Positions 57,398 to 64,000 of a stretch of 64,000 nt of DNA are shown here, piece by piece. The stretch comes from Victivallis lenta (GTDB lineage Bacteria; Verrucomicrobiota; Lentisphaeria; Victivallales; Victivallaceae): positions 124,001 to 188,000 of the forward strand of contig NZ_VUNS01000008.1 in assembly GCF_009695545.1 (NCBI RefSeq), given 5' to 3'. A model generated the notes under the pieces. It was not told the DNA's origin and searched no databases. It saw only the letters and a program-made list of their open reading frames with translations. How positions within the stretch are numbered: the stretch's first letter is position 1; every line of letters starts with the position of its first letter. The translations under genes were made by a program, and so were the position numbers.

Positions 57398-58549
57398 ATG
57401 AAGCAGCAGGAAAAAACGCGCCGCGCCGCCGTCCGGCAGAAGATCAAAAACATTTTTCAGCTCGGTCTGAAGGAACTCCGGGGGCTGGTGCGGGACCCGC
57501 TGATGCTGGCGCTGATTCTCTATACCTTCACGCTCGGCGTCTACGTCGCGGCGACGGCCGCCCCGGACTCCATCTCGAATGCGGCTCTGGCCGTGGTCGA
57601 TGAGGACGATTCGCAGCTCTCCCGGCGCATCACCGACGCCTTTTTCCCGCCGATGTTCCTGCCGGCAGCGCGAATCGACCGCTCCGAGATCGATCCGGAA
57701 ATGGACAACGGCAAATACACGTTCGTGCTGGTCATCCCCTACGATTTCCAGAAGGACGTCCTTGCCGGCAACCGGCCGGAGATCCAGCTCAACATCGACG
57801 CCACGCGCATGTCGCAGGCGTTCACCGGCGGCGGCTACATCCAGGAGATCATCATGAACGAAGTCGGTTCGTTCGTGAACCGGAACGATCCCTCCGCTCC
57901 GCAGCCGGTCGAGATCGTGACGCGCAACCGCTTCAATCCGAACCTGACCCAGGCGTGGTTCGGGTCGGTGATGGAACTCATCAACAACATCACCATGCTC
58001 GCCATCATCCTGACCGGCGCGGCCCTGATCCGCGAACGGGAGCACGGGACGCTGGAACACCTCCTGGTGATGCCGGTGACCGCCTTCGAAATCATGGCCT
58101 CCAAGGTGTGGTCGATGGCGCTGGTGGTCATGGCCGCTGCCGGCTGCTCGCTGATCTTCGTCATTCACGGAATGCTTCAGGTTCCGGTGGAGGGCTCCGT
58201 TCCGCTCTTCATGCTGGGCGTGGCGCTGCACCTTTTCGCGGTGACTTCCCTCGGAATTTTTCTGGCGACCGTCGCTCAGAACATGCCCCAGCTCGGCATG
58301 CTGCTGATTCTGGTGCTGATGCCCATGCAGATGCTTTCCGGGGGCATGACGCCCCGCGAGAGCATGCCGGAAGGAGTCCGCTGGGTCATGCAGCTGGCGC
58401 CGACCACGCACTTCGTGGAGTTCAGCCAGGCGATCCTCTACCGCGGGGCCGGTTTCGATGTGGTGTGGAAACCGTTCCTGCTGCTGGCCGTGATCGGCTC
58501 GGCGCTGTTCGTGATCTCCTGGATCCGCTTCCGCCGGACGGTTGCGTGA
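57398..58549 (+). CDS. ABC-2 type permease (YhhJ-like)
   Basis: The 383-residue permease has an N-terminal helix (LMLALILYTFTLGVYVAAT), a large periplasmic domain (about 50-170) and five or more C-terminal helices with the ABC-2 motif LIREREHGTLEHLLVMPVT. It pairs with RbbA as the second membrane subunit. AGGAGG 8 nt upstream favours the ATG at 57398 over the overlapping GTG at 57392. Confidence 0.85.
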   Translation: MKQQEKTRRAAVRQKIKNIFQLGLKELRGLVRDPLMLALILYTFTLGVYVAATAAPDSISNAALAVVDEDDSQLSRRITDAFFPPMFLPAARIDRSEIDPEMDNGKYTFVLVIPYDFQKDVLAGNRPEIQLNIDATRMSQAFTGGGYIQEIIMNEVGSFVNRNDPSAPQPVEIVTRNRFNPNLTQAWFGSVMELINNITMLAIILTGAALIREREHGTLEHLLVMPVTAFEIMASKVWSMALVVMAAAGCSLIFVIHGMLQVPVEGSVPLFMLGVALHLFAVTSLGIFLATVAQNMPQLGMLLILVLMPMQMLSGGMTPRESMPEGVRWVMQLAPTTHFVEFSQAILYRGAGFDVVWKPFLLLAVIGSALFVISWIRFRRTVA

Positions 58550-58568
58550 AGAACGCCGCGGTTTTCAT

Positions 58569-58597
58569 TTGATTTTCCGCTTCCGAAGCACTATGTT
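58569..58597 (+). promoter_or_regulatory. Promoter of the M16 peptidase gene
   Basis: TTGATT (58569-58574), 17 nt, TATGTT (58592-58597), about 29 nt upstream of the ATG. Confidence 0.45.
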
Positions 58598-58625
58598 GAA
58601 AAAAACATTCAGTCAAGGAGGCGCC

Positions 58626-61571
58626 ATGTTTCACAAATTCGTTTTCGCCCTGCTGCTGTGCATGGTTTTCGCAACCGGGCTCTCTGCCGGAGCCCGGCCG
58701 CTTTTCGGGACGCCGCTGGCGGATGACCCGCTTCAGGCTCGCATCTACCGGCTGGACAACGGTCTCACCGTCGCTTTTTCGGTCAACCGGGAGACGCCGA
58801 ACATCCGGGGCTGCATCGCCTTCCGGGTCGGTTCCGGCGACGACCCGGCCGACAAGACCGGGCTCGCTCACTACCTGGAACACCTGCTCTTCAAAGGGTC
58901 CGAAAAGCTCGGCACGACCGACTACCGGGCTGAATGGCCTCTGCTGGAGCAGATCGAGAAGCTGTATGACCGCCGCGAGGCCAGCCGGGACCCGGACGAG
59001 AGACAGGAACTTTACAGGGAGATCGACCGGCTCTCCGCGCAGGCCGGCCAATACACCGTTCAGAACGAATTCGTGCAGGCGATCAACGAGATGGGCGGCA
59101 GCGGCCTCAACGCCTACACGAGCCTCGACCGGACCGTCTATTTCAACAGCCTGCCGGCCAACCAGCTGGAAAAATTCATCCGACTCCAGTTCGACCGGTT
59201 CCGTTCCCCGGTGTTCCGCGGCTTCCACACAGAGCTGGAAACGGTTTTCGAGGAGTTCAATCTCTATCAGGACCGGCCGGGCGCGCGCTTCAGCCAGCTG
59301 ATGCTTTCCACGCTGTTCCCGGACCACCCTTACGGCCGTCCGGTGATCGGCCTGCCGAAAGACCTGAAGAATCCGTCGCCCCGCCGGGTGATGGAGTTCT
59401 ACCGCCGCTACTATGTTCCCGGCAATATGATCATCGTGCTGGCCGGCGATTTCGATCCGGATTCCGCCCTGCGGCTGATCGAGGAAACCTTCGGCACGCT
59501 GCCGGCCGGGGAAGTCCCGGAATCCGGGCTGCCGCCGCTTGAACCGCTCCGGGGAGAGAGCGTCCATACCCTGATCACGCCGGAACATGAGATGTGCCGC
59601 GCGGTCTGGCGGCTCGACCGGCCGGGGCTGCGGGAGCTTGACCTGCTCGAGCTTTCCGCCCGGATTCTCTCCAACGGCTCGGCCGGACTCTTCGACCAGA
59701 ATCTGACGATTCCGCAGAAAGTCGCCGATGCCGCCGCCGGCGCCGGCGGCAAGCCGGGCGTCTACGGCATGCTGATCGTCAACGCGGTGCCGAACCGGGG
59801 AGACTCTCCCGAACAGGCGCTGAAGCTGCTCGACGCGGAAATCGAAAAACTCAAGCGCGGCGACTTCCCCGACTGGCTCCTGCCGGCGATCGGCGACCAT
59901 GCCGAATTCGATCTGGCCCGTTCGCTGAGGGATAACGAATTCCGCGCCGACCGGCTGCTCGACAGCTATCTGGACCGGATCGACTGGCCGGATGCGGCAA
60001 ATGAACCCGCCCGCCGGAAATCGATCACCAAAGCGGAGATCATGGAGTTCGCCCGGAAGCATCTGACCGGCGACCGGATCGTGCTCTACCGGAAGAACGG
60101 CCCGCTTTCTCCCGGCGAAAAGCTGCCGAAGCCGCCGCTGACGCCGCTCAAAACCGCGAAAGGGCATTCGGAGTTCTTCCGCGAAATCAGCCGGATGAAG
60201 GTTGCGGAAATCCGTCCGGAATTTCCCGATCTCGAGCATGGAATCCGCCGTGACGAGCTGTGCGTCGAAGCCGGGCTGCCGTTCGAGGGGGAGCTGGTCC
60301 GGGTCCGGCGCCGCGCCGATTTCGAATGGATTCCCAACACCCGGAACGACTATTTTCAACTGCGGTACGTCTTTCCGGTCGGCAGCCGCCACAACCGCCT
60401 CTGGCAGCTGGCCGGCGGTTACAGCGCGGTCGCCGGCACGGAAACCCGTTCCGCCGAAGCGCTGAAACTCGAGCTTTACAGACTGGCCGGCTCGGTCTCG
60501 GTCTCCTCCGGACCGGAAGAGACGGTCGTCACGATCAACGGGCTTGCCCGGAACCTGCCCGCCATTGCCGGAATCGCGGAAGAGCTGCTGACCCGTCCCG
60601 CCGTCAACGATGAGGCGCTTCAACGCATGGTCAGCCGGATTCTGCTGGCCCGCAAGAGTCAAAAGGAGAATCCGAATGCCGTCCTTGCCGACGGACTCCT
60701 GCCCTATGTCCGCTACGGCAGAGAGTATCTGGAGAAATCGAACCTTTCCTCCGAAGAGCTGAACAAAGTCAGGCCTGCGGAAGTCGCCTCCCTGCTCCGG
60801 GAGCTGAAGAGCTATCCGGTCCGGATTCAATACTACGGCCCCGAGCTGCCGGAGTTGAAACGGACTGTCGGCGAGCTGCTGCCGCTGCCGCTGCCGGAAA
60901 AGCGGCCGCCGCTGCCGTTTGTGCCGGAGGAGAAGAAAATCGAAACTCCGGCCGTTTACCTCGTGCATATTCCGAACGTCAGCCAGCTCCATTTGCTCTA
61001 CCTGACCAGCGGCAGGCGATACAATCCGGACGATGTCGGAACGCGTTTTCTGTTCAACAGCTATTACGGCAGCGGCATGGCGTCGGTCACGTTCCGGAAG
61101 CTGCGCGAATCGAACTCGCTGGCTTACGGCTGTTACTCCTATTACGGAACGCCGGATGATCCGGCGGGGAACCACTATTTCGTGACCTACCTTTCCACTC
61201 AGGCGGACAAGCTCCCCGACGCGATGAAGGCGGTCGAATCGATGGGATTTCCCGTCGATCTGGCGGCGATCGGGAACAGCCGCGACACGCTGCTAAAATC
61301 CCAGGCCGCGGAACGCTGGCTCGACGAGCGGTTGTTTTCGCTGGCGGACAACTACCGGAAGCTGGGGCTGCCGCAGAACTACCGCGAAGAGACCTACCGG
61401 CAGCTGCAGGATGCGTCGGTGTTCGACCTGCTGGAGTTTTACCGTCAGGAGATCGAGGACAAGCCCCGCGCTCTTCTGGTGGTAGGCGATGCCGACACGA
61501 TCGACCGGAAAGCGCTTGAACGCTTCGGCCCGGTCAAGCAGCTCTCCGCCGACGACGTGTTCCCGCGCTGA
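58626..61571 (+). CDS. M16-family (pitrilysin/insulinase) zinc metalloprotease
   Basis: The 981-residue protein has a signal peptide (FVFALLLCMVFATGLSAG) and the inverted zinc site HYLEH (H82, E85, H86) with the distal Glu in ELETVFEEF (about 203-210). Three more M16 repeats follow without the zinc residues, including the HIPNVSQLHLLYLTSGRRYN segment and the SYYGSGMASVTFRKLRESNS-type substrate groove. It would degrade peptides in the periplasm or outside. AAGGAGGCGCC precedes the ATG. The 61572-61679 tail has only long-range GC stems (CCGGCCGAT/ATCGGCCGG). Confidence 0.9.
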   Translation: MFHKFVFALLLCMVFATGLSAGARPLFGTPLADDPLQARIYRLDNGLTVAFSVNRETPNIRGCIAFRVGSGDDPADKTGLAHYLEHLLFKGSEKLGTTDYRAEWPLLEQIEKLYDRREASRDPDERQELYREIDRLSAQAGQYTVQNEFVQAINEMGGSGLNAYTSLDRTVYFNSLPANQLEKFIRLQFDRFRSPVFRGFHTELETVFEEFNLYQDRPGARFSQLMLSTLFPDHPYGRPVIGLPKDLKNPSPRRVMEFYRRYYVPGNMIIVLAGDFDPDSALRLIEETFGTLPAGEVPESGLPPLEPLRGESVHTLITPEHEMCRAVWRLDRPGLRELDLLELSARILSNGSAGLFDQNLTIPQKVADAAAGAGGKPGVYGMLIVNAVPNRGDSPEQALKLLDAEIEKLKRGDFPDWLLPAIGDHAEFDLARSLRDNEFRADRLLDSYLDRIDWPDAANEPARRKSITKAEIMEFARKHLTGDRIVLYRKNGPLSPGEKLPKPPLTPLKTAKGHSEFFREISRMKVAEIRPEFPDLEHGIRRDELCVEAGLPFEGELVRVRRRADFEWIPNTRNDYFQLRYVFPVGSRHNRLWQLAGGYSAVAGTETRSAEALKLELYRLAGSVSVSSGPEETVVTINGLARNLPAIAGIAEELLTRPAVNDEALQRMVSRILLARKSQKENPNAVLADGLLPYVRYGREYLEKSNLSSEELNKVRPAEVASLLRELKSYPVRIQYYGPELPELKRTVGELLPLPLPEKRPPLPFVPEEKKIETPAVYLVHIPNVSQLHLLYLTSGRRYNPDDVGTRFLFNSYYGSGMASVTFRKLRESNSLAYGCYSYYGTPDDPAGNHYFVTYLSTQADKLPDAMKAVESMGFPVDLAAIGNSRDTLLKSQAAERWLDERLFSLADNYRKLGLPQNYREETYRQLQDASVFDLLEFYRQEIEDKPRALLVVGDADTIDRKALERFGPVKQLSADDVFPR

Positions 61572-61679
61572 CTCCCGCCGCCCGGCCGATCCGCCGCCCG
61601 AAAGCGCCGCTCCCGCTTTCACCGCCCGGAGAAAATCGGCCGGCCGGCTCTCATTGACGGGAAATGAAGACAAAAAAAA

Positions 61680-61732
61680 TGGTACACCCGGCGAGATTCG
61701 AACTCACGACCTTCTACTCCGGAGGCAGACGC
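61680..61732 (-). tRNA. 3' half of tRNA-Arg (anticodon CCG), integration-site remnant
   Basis: The minus strand reads the anticodon stem-loop TCTGC-CTCCGGA-GTAGA (anticodon CCG), the variable loop, the T arm GTGAG-TTCGAAT-CTCGC and CGGGTGTACCA. The D arm and 5' acceptor strand are absent: at 61733 the sequence becomes AT-rich. It therefore is the fragment of an attachment site, not a functional tRNA. Confidence 0.85.
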
Positions 61733-61858
61733 AAAACGGCACTTTTTGAGCTTGATTTTACTGCAAATATACATTTTCGCAAAATTTTCGCAAAATGATT
61801 TTGAGTTTGAGTCTTTTCATGGTATCTTATTTGTCAGATCAAGGAAAGGGCTGGTATC

Positions 61859-63280
61859 ATGGGAATCGAGTATAAGAATGGAACCTATTATTACCGCTTC
61901 ATGATACGTGGAAAGATGCTGCGGGGAACTTGCACCAATTGCCGAACCAGACGGCAGGCTGAAGCCTATGAACAGAGAATAAAGAAGGAACATGTCGAGG
62001 AAAAGGTACAGATTGATAAAGTCAAGTACCTCGAAAAACGGCTTGTGGAAGTTCAAGGTGGAAGCATTATTCCTTTATCCCGGGCAATCGATATGGCTTT
62101 GGAGAAGCCTCCTTTGTCGGGATCAACGCCCAAAGTACTTGCTCAGCATAGGCATTTCTTCCATGATTTCGTTGCCTATATGTCCGATACCTACCAGATA
62201 ACCACCTTGCAGCAAGTCAGAAAAAAGCATGCCGAGGCGTATATGGAATATGTTCGCACCAACGGGCGATATCTGCATACCGTATCGTATAACCGGGGAG
62301 GAAAAACGATTACCTACTCCAGCCGTGTGAAACATTTGTCTTCCATGACGCAAAATAAAATCCATATGACTTGCAAGCTGGTTTTCTCCAAATTGCAGGA
62401 AGACGGAGGTTTGACTAAGAATCCCTTTGATTTCACAAGAATGCAGTTGGATAAGGAAAACAGAGAAATATTCGACTCGGAAGAGATACAAGCCATATTG
62501 TCAGGTTCAGACGATTTTGTTGTTCCCATCATGCGAATTGCATTGTATACTGGTCTGCGGTTAGGCGATGTTGTTTCTCTCAAATGGGAAAACGTCGATT
62601 TCAAGAATGGATTTATCACCAAGAAAATGGAGAAAACCGACAAGACAGTCGTAGTCCCCGTACTTGACTACGACTACATGCAATCCTTATATGCCGCCCG
62701 GCAATCAGATGAGTACGTTTTGCCACAACAAATGAAGATGTACACTGCCAATCAGAGCGGAATTTCATATCGAGTCAAAAAATATCTCAAATCGTTGGGA
62801 ATACAAACCACACGGCAAACGGCACACGGCAGGAATCAATCCATCAAAGATGTTCACTCTTGCCGACATACCTTTGCAACCATTTGCGCAGAGAGAGGAA
62901 TCCCTTTGTCCGTCGTTCAAAATGCCTTGGGGCACAGTTCGCAAATTGTCACCGAAATTTATACCGCTCATCTGAAAAAGAAGACACTTGCCGAGGAATT
63001 CAAAAAATTCAAATTGTCAGATCAAAAGATGACTCGGCACGGATTGCCGAATATCTTCAAAATGTGCGTATGCCTCCTGAAGCTGAAAGATTTGCCGAGA
63101 AGAAATGTTCAAAAGGTTGCTTATATCATAAGCGAGAACCTTTCCAAAGAAGATATGGAAACCGTTTTTAAGGTCTGTGGAATTTCCTATACCCCTTATT
63201 CCGAGCATCAGAACATTCCCGATGCAAATACTTCAGAAGAGGACTTTGATGACTTTATGCTCGAAATGCCATATGAATGA
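61859..63280 (+). CDS. int: Tyrosine recombinase/integrase
   Basis: The 473-residue site-specific recombinase has its catalytic residues in place: R234 (ALYTGLRLGD), H333-x2-R336 (HSCRHTFA), H359 (LGHSS) and Y368 (TEIYTAH). The N-terminal part carries an arm-binding-like strand segment (GTYYYRFMIRGKMLRGTCTN) and a core-binding SAM-like domain (about 90-185). About 95 residues beyond the nucleophile form an unusual C-terminal extension. AAGGAAAGG lies upstream of the ATG. It should catalyse insertion at the adjacent tRNA site. Confidence 0.93.
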   Translation: MGIEYKNGTYYYRFMIRGKMLRGTCTNCRTRRQAEAYEQRIKKEHVEEKVQIDKVKYLEKRLVEVQGGSIIPLSRAIDMALEKPPLSGSTPKVLAQHRHFFHDFVAYMSDTYQITTLQQVRKKHAEAYMEYVRTNGRYLHTVSYNRGGKTITYSSRVKHLSSMTQNKIHMTCKLVFSKLQEDGGLTKNPFDFTRMQLDKENREIFDSEEIQAILSGSDDFVVPIMRIALYTGLRLGDVVSLKWENVDFKNGFITKKMEKTDKTVVVPVLDYDYMQSLYAARQSDEYVLPQQMKMYTANQSGISYRVKKYLKSLGIQTTRQTAHGRNQSIKDVHSCRHTFATICAERGIPLSVVQNALGHSSQIVTEIYTAHLKKKTLAEEFKKFKLSDQKMTRHGLPNIFKMCVCLLKLKDLPRRNVQKVAYIISENLSKEDMETVFKVCGISYTPYSEHQNIPDANTSEEDFDDFMLEMPYE

Positions 63281-63337
63281 TCACGGGAACTCTCGAATCA
63301 TCTTCGTTCCCGTGCCATTCCATAACAGTTTCTCGTA

Positions 63338-64000
63338 TTATCCTGCAATAACGTTTCCGGTATTGGAAAAATTGACGAATCGGGTTTCTTTGATTGTCGG
63401 AGTCAAATCCCCGGAATAAATGACCGCACCGGGTTTGGCATCCGGCACCAGTGAACGGAACGAAGTAATCGCTTCGGTAAAATCAGGATTGTAGCTCCGG
63501 GCGGCTTTGATTTCCATCGGCAGGAGTTCCCGATTTTCATTGAGCAGCAGATCAATTTCCATACCTTTGCTGTCCCGATAAAAATAGAGTTCGCCTTCTT
63601 TGCCCGCATTGTATCGGGCTTTCAGGGCTTCGACCACCACCATGTTTTCAAATAGCCCACCGAGAAGCGGATCTCGTGCCACCTGTGATACATCCTTAAT
63701 TCCAAGCAGGTAGGTAGCCAAGCCGACTTCGTTAAAATAAAGTTTCGGAGTTTTCACCAGCCGCTTGCCGAAATTCTGGAAGTAGCACGGCAGCCGGAAC
63801 ACAATATGACTTGCCTCCAATACAGAGAGCCATTCGGAGAGCGTCGAAACGGAAACGCCCACATCATTGGACAAACTGCTGAGGTTGACCAATTGTCCAA
63901 CTCTACCTGCCAGCAACTTGATGAACAGCTCGAAATTCAAGCTGTTGCGGAGGTTGATTAACTGCCGGGCATCCCGTTCTATATAAGTCATATAGTAGTT
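63338..64000 (-). CDS. DUF4143 ATPase, C-terminal part (runs off right edge)
   Basis: The frame is open to the edge (NYYMTYIERDARQLINL), so the ATG at 63989-63991 is internal and the P-loop domain is outside. What remains is the winged-helix segment (LSSLSNDVGVSVSTLSEWLS) and the DUF4143 nuclease-like domain with DPLLGGLFENMVVVE and DSKGMEIDLLL...PMEIKAA, retaining the E, D and ExK residues. These AAA-type proteins of archaea and anaerobic bacteria have no firmly established role. It is convergent with the integrase gene, 57 nt apart. Confidence 0.88.
   Translation of the reverse strand, partial: NYYMTYIERDARQLINLRNSLNFELFIKLLAGRVGQLVNLSSLSNDVGVSVSTLSEWLSVLEASHIVFRLPCYFQNFGKRLVKTPKLYFNEVGLATYLLGIKDVSQVARDPLLGGLFENMVVVEALKARYNAGKEGELYFYRDSKGMEIDLLLNENRELLPMEIKAARSYNPDFTEAITSFRSLVPDAKPGAVIYSGDLTPTIKETRFVNFSNTGNVIAG

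Larger units (their letters stand above)
61680..64000 (+). mobile_element. Left part of an integrative element inserted in tRNA-Arg(CCG)
   Basis: Composition drops from GC-rich to AT-rich at the tRNA fragment. A tyrosine integrase gene lies 126 nt inside, and TTTTCGCAAAA occurs twice back to back at 61773-61795, a possible integrase arm site. The right end, expected to carry the intact tRNA-Arg(CCG) on the minus strand, is beyond the window. Confidence 0.75.

Overview
The window looks like a piece of a GC-rich chromosome from a Lentisphaerota-type bacterium (Victivallis-like). The pointers are two stand-alone prepilin-like proteins with the [17 protein letters not shown] leader, a bacterial V-type ATPase operon with a DUF2764 gene, an RbbA-type transporter, and secreted carbohydrate-active proteins. 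The assignment is inferred from gene content; there is no rRNA here.

Layout. 1-8.5 kb (minus strand): the start of ftsA, a GT2 glycosyltransferase, miaB-proB, then a GT39-like membrane glycosyltransferase and an O-antigen-ligase-like protein. 8.6-14.4 kb: a prepilin-like protein and a tightly packed envelope operon (TerB-like/AI-2E permease, lipoprotein hydrolase, DUF4105). 14.5-18.5 kb: purM, uxaC, purB. 18.6-26 kb: a VOC protein, a LysM lipoprotein, two RsmE paralogues, an NhaD/ArsB-type transporter paired with an EIIA-CBS protein, and small secreted proteins. 26.2-30.6 kb: a peptide-type binding protein, rhamnulokinase and DAHP synthase. 30.8-35.7 kb: V-ATPase E-DUF2764-A-B-D, with no I or K subunit in the window.

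35.96-37.7 kb holds the most unusual structure: about 1.7 kb of alternating ~270-bp repeats (B-A-B-A-B-A plus a fragment). Five of the units open with a near-consensus sigma70-type promoter, TTGACC-17-TAAAAT or TTGACC-17-TACAAT, and continue into GC-rich perfect hairpins in which most differences between copies lie in the loops. A decayed A unit lies near 2.2 kb. This may be a repeat family expressing small structured RNAs.

37.7-53.4 kb is a polysaccharide region: GT4, prepilin-like protein, a 1,494-residue multidomain secreted protein, GH1 beta-glucosidase, Gfo/Idh/MocA dehydrogenase, AraC regulator and a heparinase II/III-like protein. Its centre (46.6-48.1 kb) is scarred. A heparinase C-terminus is cut at a ~58-bp direct repeat, an AT-rich secreted-protein gene lies between two copies of that repeat, and the next reading frame fuses the tail of a LacI-type regulator to an MFS transporter lacking its N-terminus.

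53.5-61.6 kb: an HlyD/RbbA/YhhJ-type export operon and an M16 metalloprotease. At 61.68 kb the 3' half of a tRNA-Arg(CCG) marks the edge of an AT-rich integrated element with a tyrosine integrase and a DUF4143 ATPase that runs off the right end.
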